A stretch of DNA of 64,000 bases, taken from the NCBI RefSeq assembly GCF_000473225.1, contig NZ_KI421509.1, forward strand, positions 3,428,868 through 3,492,867. The letters are read 5' to 3'. Source of the stretch: Sedimentitalea nanhaiensis DSM 24252 (GTDB lineage Bacteria > Pseudomonadota > Alphaproteobacteria > Rhodobacterales > Rhodobacteraceae). Both the position numbers and the translations under genes were made by a program. Positions 44,874 to 53,223 of the stretch are shown piece after piece (position 1 is the first letter of the stretch; every line of letters starts with the position of its first letter). The notes beneath the pieces are model-generated. The model was not told where the DNA came from, did not search any database, and worked only from the letters and a program-made list of their open reading frames with translations.

Positions 44874-45878
44874 GTGGATTACATAGCATCCCTCATGGCG
44901 TTTGTTGACACGGTCGTCGCCTCGGTCGGTCAAAGCGCCTACGATCAAGTAGGCGCGGCGCTGATGCCTGCCTTCCAGCTTTCAGCGGTTCTTGTCATCG
45001 CGATCCTCGGAATAAATCTGATGATCCAGGCGGTTCCGATGTCGTTGGCAAATGGCGTGAATCTGATCATCCGCCTTTCAGTGGTCATGGTATTTCTGCC
45101 TTCTTGGGCGAACTTTTCTTTGGTCTATATGGCTTTGACGCAGGCACCAGAACAAGTCGGCGGTGTGGTGCTGTCAACGCTCGGATATAGTCAGGATATT
45201 GCCGGTCTCTATCCGGAGTTGGACCGCCTCCTTCAGGAAAGTCTCGATCTCGGGCAGGCCGTTGTTGATGGCAGCGGTTATATTTCCGGTGCCCTCGCCA
45301 GCATCGCTATCGTGGGCGTGACGATGATAACGCTGGTAGTGGCCGTCGGGATACTGATCATCGCCAAGACAGTTCTTGCAGTCATGATCGTGGTCGCGCC
45401 GGTCGCAATCGCTGCCACCTTGTTCAAGCAATCTGCACCACTTTTCGAGGGGTGGATTAAGGTCTCGCTGGGGGCTGCGATGGTATCGTTGTTGGTCGCC
45501 GCCGCGTTGGGGGTTGTGATCGCTTTCGAAAATCAACTTTCGCCAGGCAATAGCGAAAATGTGGCAGCTATCGGAGATGCGCTCGGGTTTGTGTTCGCCA
45601 TGGGGCTTGGGCTGCTATTGCTTCGCCAGGTGCCGGGATGGGCCGAAGCACTGGCCCAAACGCGCATTGAGATCGGAGCCGTCGCCCGCAATGCTGAGCG
45701 TATGGGCACCGGAGCAGCGAGACTCAGCTCTGGTGCGGTTCGGGATGTCGGGGCTGGTATGAGGGGAGCAGCGGAAGCGGGAATTGGCCGAGAACTACCA
45801 CAGGCGTCTTCAGCCGCGCGGCAAGTCGGCTACAATACCGTGGATAAGGTGCGGTATCTCGCGTCACGAATGAGGTAG
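44874..45878 (+). CDS. TrbL/VirB6-like membrane protein
   Basis: The 334-residue protein has at least six hydrophobic helices (about residues 30-55, 60-80, 135-165, 165-185, 200-220 and 235-255). A soluble C-terminal tail rich in alanine, glycine and arginine follows. The QSAYDQVGAALMPAFQLSAVLVIAILGINLMIQ opening and the long paired helices in the middle are typical of TrbL/VirB6 inner-membrane channel subunits of type IV secretion systems. AAGGAG lies 7 bases before the GTG at 44874, which I take as the start. No other recognisable type IV secretion gene is nearby, so it is an orphan. Confidence 0.75.
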   Translation: MDYIASLMAFVDTVVASVGQSAYDQVGAALMPAFQLSAVLVIAILGINLMIQAVPMSLANGVNLIIRLSVVMVFLPSWANFSLVYMALTQAPEQVGGVVLSTLGYSQDIAGLYPELDRLLQESLDLGQAVVDGSGYISGALASIAIVGVTMITLVVAVGILIIAKTVLAVMIVVAPVAIAATLFKQSAPLFEGWIKVSLGAAMVSLLVAAALGVVIAFENQLSPGNSENVAAIGDALGFVFAMGLGLLLLRQVPGWAEALAQTRIEIGAVARNAERMGTGAARLSSGAVRDVGAGMRGAAEAGIGRELPQASSAARQVGYNTVDKVRYLASRMR

Positions 45879-45883
45879 TGATC

Positions 45884-46288
45884 ATGAGTTGGAAAGTTGT
45901 GTTGGCGGCGGTGAACGATCAGCTCGAAATACTCGATTTCTCGCGCTCTCCTTGGGCGCTGTTCATAGCCGCCATTATTGCCGTCGCCGTAGGTTTTGCG
46001 TATTCGACCATGCACGGGGTCTCGATCTTCGAAGATGGTGACTCATACGTCAAAGCATCGGTAAAGGTCGCCTTTGTCCTCGCCTTCTTGTTCGCGCTTA
46101 TTTCGTTTTTTCGTGTCGTCTGCAGCTGCGTCGTTCCGTCAGAATCTGAATTAACGAATGCATACGAGGATGAGCAAGCGCATAGATTTGTTCGAAAATA
46201 TGCAGCCGCCGAGCTGGGTGTACGAGCCACCGCCAGAGGCGCGAGTGGGTGGGCGGAGATTTGGCAAGGACGGGCTGACCATCTTTGA
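45884..46288 (+). CDS. Small membrane protein after the VirB6-like gene
   Basis: A 134-residue frame with two membrane helices (about residues 22-41 and 62-83). GAGG lies 8 bases before the ATG at 45884. The first 90 residues look like real coding sequence. The last 45 are an odd mix rich in arginine and alanine, and here a second frame, shifted by +1, has much better codon choice. Either the two genes overlap deeply or a frameshift has split one longer gene. No family was recognised. Confidence 0.55.
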   Translation: MSWKVVLAAVNDQLEILDFSRSPWALFIAAIIAVAVGFAYSTMHGVSIFEDGDSYVKASVKVAFVLAFLFALISFFRVVCSCVVPSESELTNAYEDEQAHRFVRKYAAAELGVRATARGASGWAEIWQGRADHL

Positions 46289-46340
46289 TATTTATGACCA
46301 ATGCTTGCTGACCGCGGCAGCATTCCAGGGCATGGAGTAG
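46170..46340 (+). CDS. Small soluble protein in the overlapping frame
   Basis: A 56-residue frame (RIDLFENMQPPSWVYEPPPEA, then GKDGLTIFDIYDQCLLTAAAFQ) with GC-rich third positions. It overlaps the last 119 bases of the preceding membrane-protein frame. An earlier in-frame ATG is at 46158. No proper ribosome site is seen, so it may be translated by frameshifting from the upstream frame or be the broken end of it. Function unknown. Confidence 0.5.
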   Translation: MSKRIDLFENMQPPSWVYEPPPEARVGGRRFGKDGLTIFDIYDQCLLTAAAFQGME

Positions 46341-46347
46341 CGTTGTT

Positions 46348-46551
46348 ATGACAAAGCGTGAGGGAAGAATGGCCGATGATCAATGCAAAGCAAATATGGG
46401 CAGCGTCCAAGCCAAACAGCGAAAGCTCCTGCGAGACCAACAATTGCGCGGAACACCTCTTGTTCAGCGCCGTTCAGATGGCGTTTGGGTGCGGCGCAGC
46501 CATGATGGCAGAGAGGTGGAGCTTTCCTACTCGGACCGCGATGACGAGTGA
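46348..46551 (+). CDS. Unrecognised basic small protein
   Basis: A 67-residue hydrophilic, highly charged frame (QRKLLRDQQLRGTPLVQRRSDGVWVRR, ending YSDRDDE). GGAG lies about 10 bases upstream of the ATG. It ends just before the structured region that precedes the relaxase gene. It may be a small DNA-binding accessory protein for mobilization, judged only from charge and place. Confidence 0.5.
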   Translation: MTKREGRMADDQCKANMGSVQAKQRKLLRDQQLRGTPLVQRRSDGVWVRRSHDGREVELSYSDRDDE

Positions 46552-46632
46552 ACCAACCTGATAATTAGGGCCGTTTGATGTTTGAATTTCTGGGTCTTCT
46601 TGACACCTCAGGATGTCGGTAATTGCTTCAAA

Positions 46633-46680
46633 CCGGAAAACCGGAAAACCGGAAAACCGGAAAACCGGAAAACCGGAAAA
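46633..46680. repeat. Six perfect tandem copies of CCGGAAAA
   Basis: The octamer CCGGAAAA repeats six times without error, followed by two decayed units (GCGGAAAT, GCGGAAAG). It lies about 125 bases upstream of the relaxase start. Octamer arrays change length easily by slippage. Confidence 0.95.
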
Positions 46681-46702
46681 GCGGAAATGCGGAAAGAGTG
46701 GA

Positions 46703-46780
46703 TTTAAATGTCCAAGTACCCGACCCGATCGGGTCGAACGACAATTGCGAAGCAAATTGTCTAGTGAGTGGACATTTAAA
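46703..46780. other. Nested inverted repeats upstream of the relaxase gene (oriT candidate)
   Basis: Three structures are packed in 78 bases. An outer pair of 12-bp arms, TTTAAATGTCCA (46703-46714) and its complement (46769-46780), encloses a perfect 16-bp palindrome CGACCCGATCGGGTCG (46721-46736) and an imperfect stem at 46741-46760. The relaxase gene starts 25 bases later. Relaxase recognition sites of MobV-type systems are inverted repeats just upstream of mob, so this is the best oriT candidate. Confidence 0.55.
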
Positions 46781-46804
46781 AAAATATCGATTGAGGACCT
46801 CACT

Positions 46805-47950
46805 ATGAACAATGAAATCGTACCAGAGCTCGAACCGCTGAAATCCCGCTTCGCTCCAGGTTCATCTGATACGCGTGGGCCAAGAGTCCGTCCGCCGAAG
46901 GGTCAAAGGCGGTATGCGATCCTTCGCGTGAAAAAGATCAAGACAGCCGGCGATTTGGCGGCGGCGGCGCGCCACAATTTTCGCGAGCGAGATGCCGACA
47001 ATGCCGACCCGAACCGTAAGGATAGCAATCAGGTTCTTTTGGGAGCTACTGGATCTGAAGAGATAGCAGAGCTGTGGAATGCTCGGGCACCCGAAAAGGT
47101 GCGAAAGAACGCAGTGCGGGCGTTAGAGTATGTGGTAACAGCCTCGCCAGAAGCGATGGAACGGATTGGGGCCGAGAATTCAAATGCCTATCTCGAACAA
47201 GCCCTGGATTGGTTGAAAGAGCGTCACGGTGAGGAAAACATCCTCTCGGCTGTGATCCACGATGACGAAACGACACCTCACCTTCAGGCCCTGATTATTC
47301 CGATCGATCACCGTGGGCGGTTGAATGCACGTGGATTGATCGGAGGCAAAGGGCAGCTGTCTGCCATGCAGACGGAGTTTGCTACGCGGGTGGGGGCAAA
47401 CTTCGGATTGGAGCGCGGGTTGGAACGTTCCGGCGCAACCCATCAAAGCATCAAGAAATACTATGCTCAGTTGGCGGCTTTGGATCAAATCTCCGTTGAG
47501 CTGCCAGAGCGTTCGGTCAGTGTAGGCTCAGATTTGCCCGAAAAAGATGAGGATTGGCGCGAGCGTGCTTCAGCTGAGGCGAGTGAAGCCCTTCGCCAAA
47601 CAATCGCGGTCTCGCTGGCCGAACGGGGGGAGTTGTCTCGCGACATCGACTATTTGCAGGCGCAGCTAATGGAAGCGCGCACGGAAGTGCAATTCAATCG
47701 CGAAATTGCAGATCGTTCGAGCCTCGGGGTTGCAGCTCTTTGCGCCCTCGATGGCATTCTCCGTAGCCCGAAGGAGGATCAAAAGGGTCTTATCGACAGG
47801 TTTGTCAGTGAGACGAAACGATCATGGAGTAAGTTACCGGACGCTGCCAAGGAAACGATTCAGACGTCTCTTGTTCAAGATTTTTCGCTGGAACCAATAG
47901 AAATGGGTAAAAAACGGGGCCGAAGTAGAGAAACTGATTTGGACCTTTAG
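46805..47950 (+). CDS. MobV/Pre-type relaxase
   Basis: The 381-residue protein has the Pre/Mob layout. An N-terminal AILRVKKIKTAGDLAAAARHNFRE segment precedes a spacer with NADPNRKDSN. The metal motif is HDDETTPHLQ at residues 152-161, matching the H-x-D-E-x-T-P-H-x-H pattern except for Q in the last place. KKYYAQL follows near residue 220, then a coiled-coil-like C-terminus. It should nick the element at oriT and lead the DNA to a helper's channel. The ATG at 46805 has GAGGACC ahead. The frame is open further upstream through the octamer array. Confidence 0.85.
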   Translation: MNNEIVPELEPLKSRFAPGSSDTRGPRVRPPKGQRRYAILRVKKIKTAGDLAAAARHNFRERDADNADPNRKDSNQVLLGATGSEEIAELWNARAPEKVRKNAVRALEYVVTASPEAMERIGAENSNAYLEQALDWLKERHGEENILSAVIHDDETTPHLQALIIPIDHRGRLNARGLIGGKGQLSAMQTEFATRVGANFGLERGLERSGATHQSIKKYYAQLAALDQISVELPERSVSVGSDLPEKDEDWRERASAEASEALRQTIAVSLAERGELSRDIDYLQAQLMEARTEVQFNREIADRSSLGVAALCALDGILRSPKEDQKGLIDRFVSETKRSWSKLPDAAKETIQTSLVQDFSLEPIEMGKKRGRSRETDLDL

Positions 47951-48072
47951 CCATCCTGGCTCAAGCTGGCCGAGCGGAGCCCTGCATAGCTCAGGCGAGG
48001 CCAGCTAAAGCCGTCAGACGACAGTCGTCACCAGACGAAATTTCTTGCCTGTCGCGTCAAAATTTGCCGAAA

Positions 48073-48160
48073 TTCGGTGCTTCGGTGCTTCGGTGCTTCG
48101 GTGCTTCGGTGCTTCGGTGCTTCGGTGCTTCGGTGCTTCGGTGCTTCGGTGCTTCGGTGC
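48073..48160. repeat. Eleven perfect tandem copies of TTCGGTGC
   Basis: The octamer TTCGGTGC repeats eleven times without error in the 329-base gap between the relaxase gene (ends 47950) and the next small gene (starts 48280). Just upstream, AAATTTGCCGAAATTCGGT looks like the seed of the array; a similar sequence without expansion lies at about 48519-48539. The rest of the gap holds short inverted repeats (for example AGCTGGCC at 47964-47971 with its complement at 47999-48006) and no gene. Confidence 0.95.
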
Positions 48161-48279
48161 CTCTCAGAGGGCGTTGCCCGCGTTCGGTTTTGTGGGCATG
48201 ACCAATCGGGGCAGCGATTTTATTGCTCCTCGGTGGTTTTCAGCCTAAATTGTGAATGAACTTCATCGTGAGTGAGTAA

Positions 48280-48444
48280 ATGAGCGAAGAACGGTTTAAA
48301 CACCTGATGTTGCGCCTCGATCAAATCGAGAGGAACATGCTTAAGAAGTCAGATGTTTGCCAATCGGTTCTGACGGCTCAAGTCTTTATGCTCACGATTG
48401 TTGTTGGTGTGGTCGTCTTGAACTCGATGATCGGATTCGGTTGA
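48280..48444 (+). CDS. Small single-helix membrane protein
   Basis: A 54-residue frame with a charged amphipathic N-terminal half (SEERFKHLMLRLDQIERNML) and one membrane helix (about residues 34-49, VFMLTIVVGVVVLNSM). It lies between the octamer array and the restriction operon. The composition is convincingly protein-like, but no clear ribosome site is seen. The function is unknown; small helix proteins of this kind can be accessory factors of mobile elements. Confidence 0.5.
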   Translation: MSEERFKHLMLRLDQIERNMLKKSDVCQSVLTAQVFMLTIVVGVVVLNSMIGFG

Positions 48445-48608
48445 CATGGCTGCGGTCGAGGCAAGCCAAGGCTATGTGCTGGTGGGCGGCAGCTGATGAA
48501 GTAAACTGCCTGTCGCACCCAATTTGCCCAAATTCGGTAATTCAATGCGCGAGTGTACCTCTTGAAGTATGTTGGGAGAGTTGTCGCGTTGAAGACGAAG
48601 GAAATACG

Positions 48609-48806
48609 ATGACTGGTTCAAACCCTTTGCGTAGCAGGCACCATCCAGATTCTCATGAGCTGAACGACTGGCACCACTTTGGCCCCAAGAATTCAGAAAT
48701 CGCCGATCTGGTTTACCGCCTGGCTTATGAGGAGGATATGCGCCTGGCTGACATAGAACAATTGATGGTGGACGCGCTGAAGGAACGGTTATCCCCGCGC
48801 GAGTAA
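48609..48806 (+). CDS. Unrecognised 65-residue protein
   Basis: A short acidic protein with a helical C-terminal half (EIADLVYRLAYEEDMRLADIEQLMVDALKERL). AAGGAA precedes the ATG. The helical part resembles small regulatory or antitoxin-like folds, but nothing specific enough to name it. It stands 176 bases before hsdR in the same direction and could be a controller of the restriction operon. Confidence 0.5.
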   Translation: MTGSNPLRSRHHPDSHELNDWHHFGPKNSEIADLVYRLAYEEDMRLADIEQLMVDALKERLSPRE

Positions 48807-48982
48807 AGAGGGTGCAAAGTTTTACCAGGGGGCGAGTTCGGTGGGTTGTTTCTGCGTGTAAGCCAATATGCTCAGGGCGACACAACAATCTGGTTCAGTA
48901 GTTTTCCATTCTGTTCATTGTTTTTCATTTTCAATCATCTGCTTACACTTTAAGGTTGCGGTGAAAAGTAGGTGAGAACGAA

Positions 48983-51739
48983 TTGAACGAAATCAACCAA
49001 AATCCGGAACAGATTGCACGCGACAAGATTGACGAACTGCTTCGAGCATCGGGTTGGGTTGTTCAGAGCAAGTCAGAGCTCAACCCCTCGGCATCACAGG
49101 GTGTCGCAGTTCGTGAATACCAGACCGACATTGGCCCGGCTGATTATGTCTTGTTCGTCGACGGTCTTGCTGTGGGGGTATTGGAAGCCAAGCCCGAGGA
49201 ATGGGGGCAAAAGCTTACAACAGTTGAAGAGCAATCCGGGGGCTATGCGTCAGCGCAGCTGAAATGGATCAGCAATTCCAGCCCGTTGCCGTTTGTATAC
49301 GAAAGCACCGGCGCAATTACCCGGTTCACAGACGGCCGTGATCCCAAACCAAGATCTCGGGAAGTGTTTTCGTTTCATAGACCAGAGACTCTGGCGGAGT
49401 GGAGCAAACAAGCCCAGTCTCTCAGAGCAGCGCTGCAAGACCTGCCTGGGCTGAACGAAGATGGGTTAAGGGAATGCCAAACCAGCGCGATTACTAAGCT
49501 GGAGGGATCTCTCAAGGAAAACCGCCCCAGGGCGCTGATCCAGATGGCTACGGGATCGGGCAAGACCTTCACGGCGATCACAGAAATCTACCGGCTGCTC
49601 AAGCACGCGGATGCCAAGCGGGTTCTTTTCCTTGTCGACACCAAGAACCTTGGGGAACAGGCCGAGCAAGAGTTCATGTCCTATGTCCCAAACGACGATA
49701 ACAGGAAATTCACCGAGCTTTACAACGTCCAGCGTCTTAAGTCGCGCCACATCGCCGGGGATAGCCAGGTTTGCATCTCAACCATCCAACGCATGTACGC
49801 GATCCTCAAGGATGAGGAGCTGCCAGAAGGCGCAGAAGATGAAAACCCAGCCGAACAATGGAAGCGCAAACGTGAGCCTCTTCCTGTGGTCTATAGCGAG
49901 AAGATCCCGCCTGAGTATTTCGATTTTATTGTCATCGATGAGGCGCACCGCTCGATCTATAACCTATGGCGTCAGGTCATTGAGTATTTTGATGCTTTCC
50001 TGATTGGTCTCACGGCCACGCCCGACGATCGCACTTTCGGGTTTTTCCAGAAGAATGTTGTGAGCGAATACACGCATGAAGACGCCGTTGCTGATGGCGT
50101 GAATGTCGGCAACGAAATTTATGTGATCGAAACCGAAGTTACCCAGAAGGGGGCAAAACTGGTCGCAAAGCAGCAGGTCGAGCGCCGCGAAAAGCTGACC
50201 AGAAAGAAACGCTGGGAACAGCAAGACGAGGATGAGGCCTACTCGGCAAAGCAACTCGACCGCTCAGTTGTGAATGTTGACCAGATCCGGACGGTCATCA
50301 GGGCTTTCAAGGACAACCTGCCCAACATCTTTCCGGGTCGAAACGAAGTGCCTAAAACGCTGATCTTTGCCAAGACCGACAGCCACGCCGACGACATCAT
50401 TCAAACCGTGCGGCAGGAATTTGGCGAGGGCAACGAGTTCTGCAAAAAGATCACCAGCAAGACCGACGGCGATCCGAAATCCGTCCTGGCGGCTTTCCGC
50501 AATGACTTCTACCCGCGCATCGCGGTCACAGTGGACATGATCGCCACGGGAACTGATGTCAAACCGCTCGAATGCCTGCTGTTCATGCGCGACGTGAAGT
50601 CGAAGAACTACTTTGAACAGATGAAAGGGCGCGGCACCCGTGTGGTGAAAGCTGACGATCTGAAAAAGGTCACGCCGTCAGCCCGCGCAAAAAGTCATTA
50701 TGTGATTGTCGATGCGATCGGCGTGACGAAGTCGGTGAAAACGGCGAGCCAGCCTTTGGACACCAAGCCTTCCGTTCCTCTCAAAGACCTCGCAATGGGT
50801 GTTATGATGGGTGCTGCGCGGGATGAGGCATCAGTCACGTCCCTTGCGGGCCGCCTTGCGCGGATCGATAGACAAATTGATGATCAGCAACGCACGCAGG
50901 TAGAGACTGCTGCGGGTCGCACCTTGCGCTCGGTGATCAAGGGCTTGTTTGATGCCATCGACGCTGATGATGTCTTGGCCGATGCCAAGGCCGCAACGGG
51001 CCAGGATGAGCCTGACGAGGCCGCTCAGGACGCGGCGCGGGCCAAACGAGTGGGTGAAGCGGCCAAGATGCTGAGCGGCACGCTCATCAATACGCTCGAA
51101 ACCATTCGGCGCGATCTGGAACAAACGGTTGATCACGAAAACCTTGATCATGTGACCAAGGCTGAATGGGCGGGCGATACGGATGAGAACGCAAAAGCGC
51201 TCAGCCAGGATTTTGAGGCCTATCTCAATGACAATCGTGACCGGCTTGAGGCGCTAACGATATTCTTTAACCAGCCAGCACGCCGGTCAGAGATCACATT
51301 CGCCATGATCCGCGATGTGTTGGAGGCATTGCGCGCTGATGCCCCGCGCTTGGCCCCGCTCAATGTGTGGCGGGCCTACGCGCATCTGGACGAGGTGCAG
51401 GGGGCAGCGCCCGAGAAAGAGTTGGAGGCGCTGGTTGCCCTGATCCGCCGCGTGGTTGGGTTGGATAACAAGCTTACGCCCCATGCGGATCGTGTTCGCA
51501 AGAATTTCCAGAACTGGGTTCTGAAACGTCATGCGGGCAAAGGTGCCAAGTTTGACGAGGAGCAAATGACCTGGCTGCGCATGATCCGCGATCATCTGGC
51601 CAGTAGCTTCCACATCGAAAGGGATGATCTGGACTTTGCCCCCTTTGACGGGCAAGGCGGACTGGGCCGGATGTACCAACTGTTCGGGGATGACATGGAG
51701 CCACTGATGGCAGAGATGAATGAGGCTGTGGCAGGATGA
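48983..51739 (+). CDS. hsdR: Type I restriction enzyme R subunit
   Basis: The 918-residue motor-nuclease subunit cuts unmodified DNA after ATP-driven translocation. The PD-(D/E)xK nuclease is at about residues 40-75 (D54, then E68-A-K70 in VLEAKPE). The SF2 helicase has Walker A ATGSGKT (189-195), DEAH (319-322), the LTATPDD motif III region and motif VI as QMKGRGTRVV. The C-terminal part fits the EcoEI-like HsdR subgroup. The start is a TTG at 48983 with GGTGAG upstream. Its stop overlaps the hsdS start by ATGA. Confidence 0.93.
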   Translation: MNEINQNPEQIARDKIDELLRASGWVVQSKSELNPSASQGVAVREYQTDIGPADYVLFVDGLAVGVLEAKPEEWGQKLTTVEEQSGGYASAQLKWISNSSPLPFVYESTGAITRFTDGRDPKPRSREVFSFHRPETLAEWSKQAQSLRAALQDLPGLNEDGLRECQTSAITKLEGSLKENRPRALIQMATGSGKTFTAITEIYRLLKHADAKRVLFLVDTKNLGEQAEQEFMSYVPNDDNRKFTELYNVQRLKSRHIAGDSQVCISTIQRMYAILKDEELPEGAEDENPAEQWKRKREPLPVVYSEKIPPEYFDFIVIDEAHRSIYNLWRQVIEYFDAFLIGLTATPDDRTFGFFQKNVVSEYTHEDAVADGVNVGNEIYVIETEVTQKGAKLVAKQQVERREKLTRKKRWEQQDEDEAYSAKQLDRSVVNVDQIRTVIRAFKDNLPNIFPGRNEVPKTLIFAKTDSHADDIIQTVRQEFGEGNEFCKKITSKTDGDPKSVLAAFRNDFYPRIAVTVDMIATGTDVKPLECLLFMRDVKSKNYFEQMKGRGTRVVKADDLKKVTPSARAKSHYVIVDAIGVTKSVKTASQPLDTKPSVPLKDLAMGVMMGAARDEASVTSLAGRLARIDRQIDDQQRTQVETAAGRTLRSVIKGLFDAIDADDVLADAKAATGQDEPDEAAQDAARAKRVGEAAKMLSGTLINTLETIRRDLEQTVDHENLDHVTKAEWAGDTDENAKALSQDFEAYLNDNRDRLEALTIFFNQPARRSEITFAMIRDVLEALRADAPRLAPLNVWRAYAHLDEVQGAAPEKELEALVALIRRVVGLDNKLTPHADRVRKNFQNWVLKRHAGKGAKFDEEQMTWLRMIRDHLASSFHIERDDLDFAPFDGQGGLGRMYQLFGDDMEPLMAEMNEAVAG

Positions 51740-53223
51740 GTGAATTACCGAGTGGGTGGGCCGAAACCAAATTCTCCGAGATTCTTGGGCACCACAGCGG
51801 GAACTCAAAACTCATCAAGGGCAAGCTGCATAGCTCTCCCAGTGAGGGCAGATACCAAGGCTTCAGTGCATCTGGGGCCGACGTTTGGTTGGACCACTAC
51901 GAGCAAGAGGGCACTGCGATCATCATCTCTGCCGTTGGTGCACGTTGCGGAAAGTGTTTTCTCGCAAAAGGTAAATGGACGGCTATCGCAAATACACATG
52001 TGGTCAAGCCTGCCAGTGGCGAGCTAAATGCCAAGTTCTTCTGGTATCTCCTGAACAACGAAGAGTTTTGGGTCAAGGGTGGAAGCGGTCAGCCCTTTGT
52101 AAAAACAAAAGCGTCTTTCGATCGCCCATTTTTGCTTCCTCCGTCATTTGAACAACGCCGCATCGTTGAGAAGATCGAGCAGCTTTTTGACTTGCTTGAC
52201 AAGGGCGAGGAGAGCTTGCGGGCGGCGCGGGACAAGGCGGGGCTGTACCGGCAATCCCTGCTCAAACACGCCTTCGAGGGCCACCTGACCGCCGACTGGC
52301 GCGCCGCCAACCCCGACAAACTCGAAGACCCCGAAACCCTCCTGACCCGCATCCAGGAAGAACGCGACGCCCGCTACAAACAAGCCCTCGACGACTGGCA
52401 AACCGCCCTGACCAAATGGCGCGCTGATGGGGAAGAGGGGAAAAAGCCCGCGAAGCCGAAGCGTCCACCGGCGACTGAAAGAGTTGACCCGCCGGACAAT
52501 TATCACACTTGCGAGTCTTGGATTTGGGTTTCAGTGCTTTCGCTCCTTCGCGCTCCATTGATCAATGGGCGGTCAGTTAAAGACCGAGCAGATGGGTTTC
52601 CCGTTCTGCGATTGACAGCGCTAAAAGGTGAAAAACTTGATCTTTCGGAATATAAGAATGGTGCGTGGAACCGATCAGAGGCTTTGCCATACTTAGTTGA
52701 AGAGGGCGATTTCTACGTCGCCCGCGGGAACGGAAGCAAGAAGCTAGTTGGACTTGGCTCTCTCGCGAGCAACGTGACGTTTGAGACGGCCTTCCCCGAC
52801 ACCATGATACGATTGCGATTGGACCTTGGCGTGGTGGCGTCTGGGTACTTCGGGAGGGTGTGGAATTCACGCATACTCAGGGACCAAATCGAGGAAGCTG
52901 CAAGAACCACAGCAGGAATCTACAAGATTAATCAAGATCATATCTCGGGATTTGTTTTTCCGCTCTGCTCGCCTGCTGAACAAGCCGAAATCGTCAGCCG
53001 CCTCGAAGCCAAACTCTCCACCCTCGACGCGCTTGAGGCGGACATCGACCGCCAGCTCGCACGCTCGCGCGCACTGCGACAGTCCATCCTCAAACGCGCT
53101 TTTGAGGGCAAACTCGTCCCCCAAGACCCCACCGACGAACCCGCATCAGCTCTCCTCGCCCGCATCAAGGCCGAGCGGGATGCAGCCCCAAAGCCTAAGC
53201 GCAAACGAAAGACGCCCGCATGA
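51736..53223 (+). CDS. hsdS: Type I restriction specificity subunit
   Basis: The 495-residue protein has two target-recognition domains (about residues 1-130 and 255-405). Each is followed by a conserved helical spacer. The spacers are alike: IVEKIEQLFDLLDKGEESLRAARDKAGLYRQSLLKHAFEGHLTADW and IVSRLEAKLSTLDALEADIDRQLARSRALRQSILKRAFEGKLVPQD. HsdS sets the DNA sequence recognised by both the methylase and the nuclease. A charged insert with KPKRPP follows the first spacer. It overlaps hsdR and the GIY-YIG gene by ATGA at each end. The target sequence cannot be read. Confidence 0.93.
   Translation: MSELPSGWAETKFSEILGHHSGNSKLIKGKLHSSPSEGRYQGFSASGADVWLDHYEQEGTAIIISAVGARCGKCFLAKGKWTAIANTHVVKPASGELNAKFFWYLLNNEEFWVKGGSGQPFVKTKASFDRPFLLPPSFEQRRIVEKIEQLFDLLDKGEESLRAARDKAGLYRQSLLKHAFEGHLTADWRAANPDKLEDPETLLTRIQEERDARYKQALDDWQTALTKWRADGEEGKKPAKPKRPPATERVDPPDNYHTCESWIWVSVLSLLRAPLINGRSVKDRADGFPVLRLTALKGEKLDLSEYKNGAWNRSEALPYLVEEGDFYVARGNGSKKLVGLGSLASNVTFETAFPDTMIRLRLDLGVVASGYFGRVWNSRILRDQIEEAARTTAGIYKINQDHISGFVFPLCSPAEQAEIVSRLEAKLSTLDALEADIDRQLARSRALRQSILKRAFEGKLVPQDPTDEPASALLARIKAERDAAPKPKRKRKTPA

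Noticed and set aside
46613-46804. Longer relaxase N-terminus through the octamer array
   Set aside because: The extension is made of the repeat and the inverted-repeat region, has no relaxase similarity, and a good ribosome site stands before the ATG at 46805.
46633-48160. CRISPR array
   Set aside because: The octamer copies are directly adjacent with no spacers and are far too short for CRISPR repeats; no cas gene is present.
48472-48888. 138-codon minus-strand frame
   Set aside because: Opposite to all genes of the element, overlaps a better plus-strand small gene and resembles no family.
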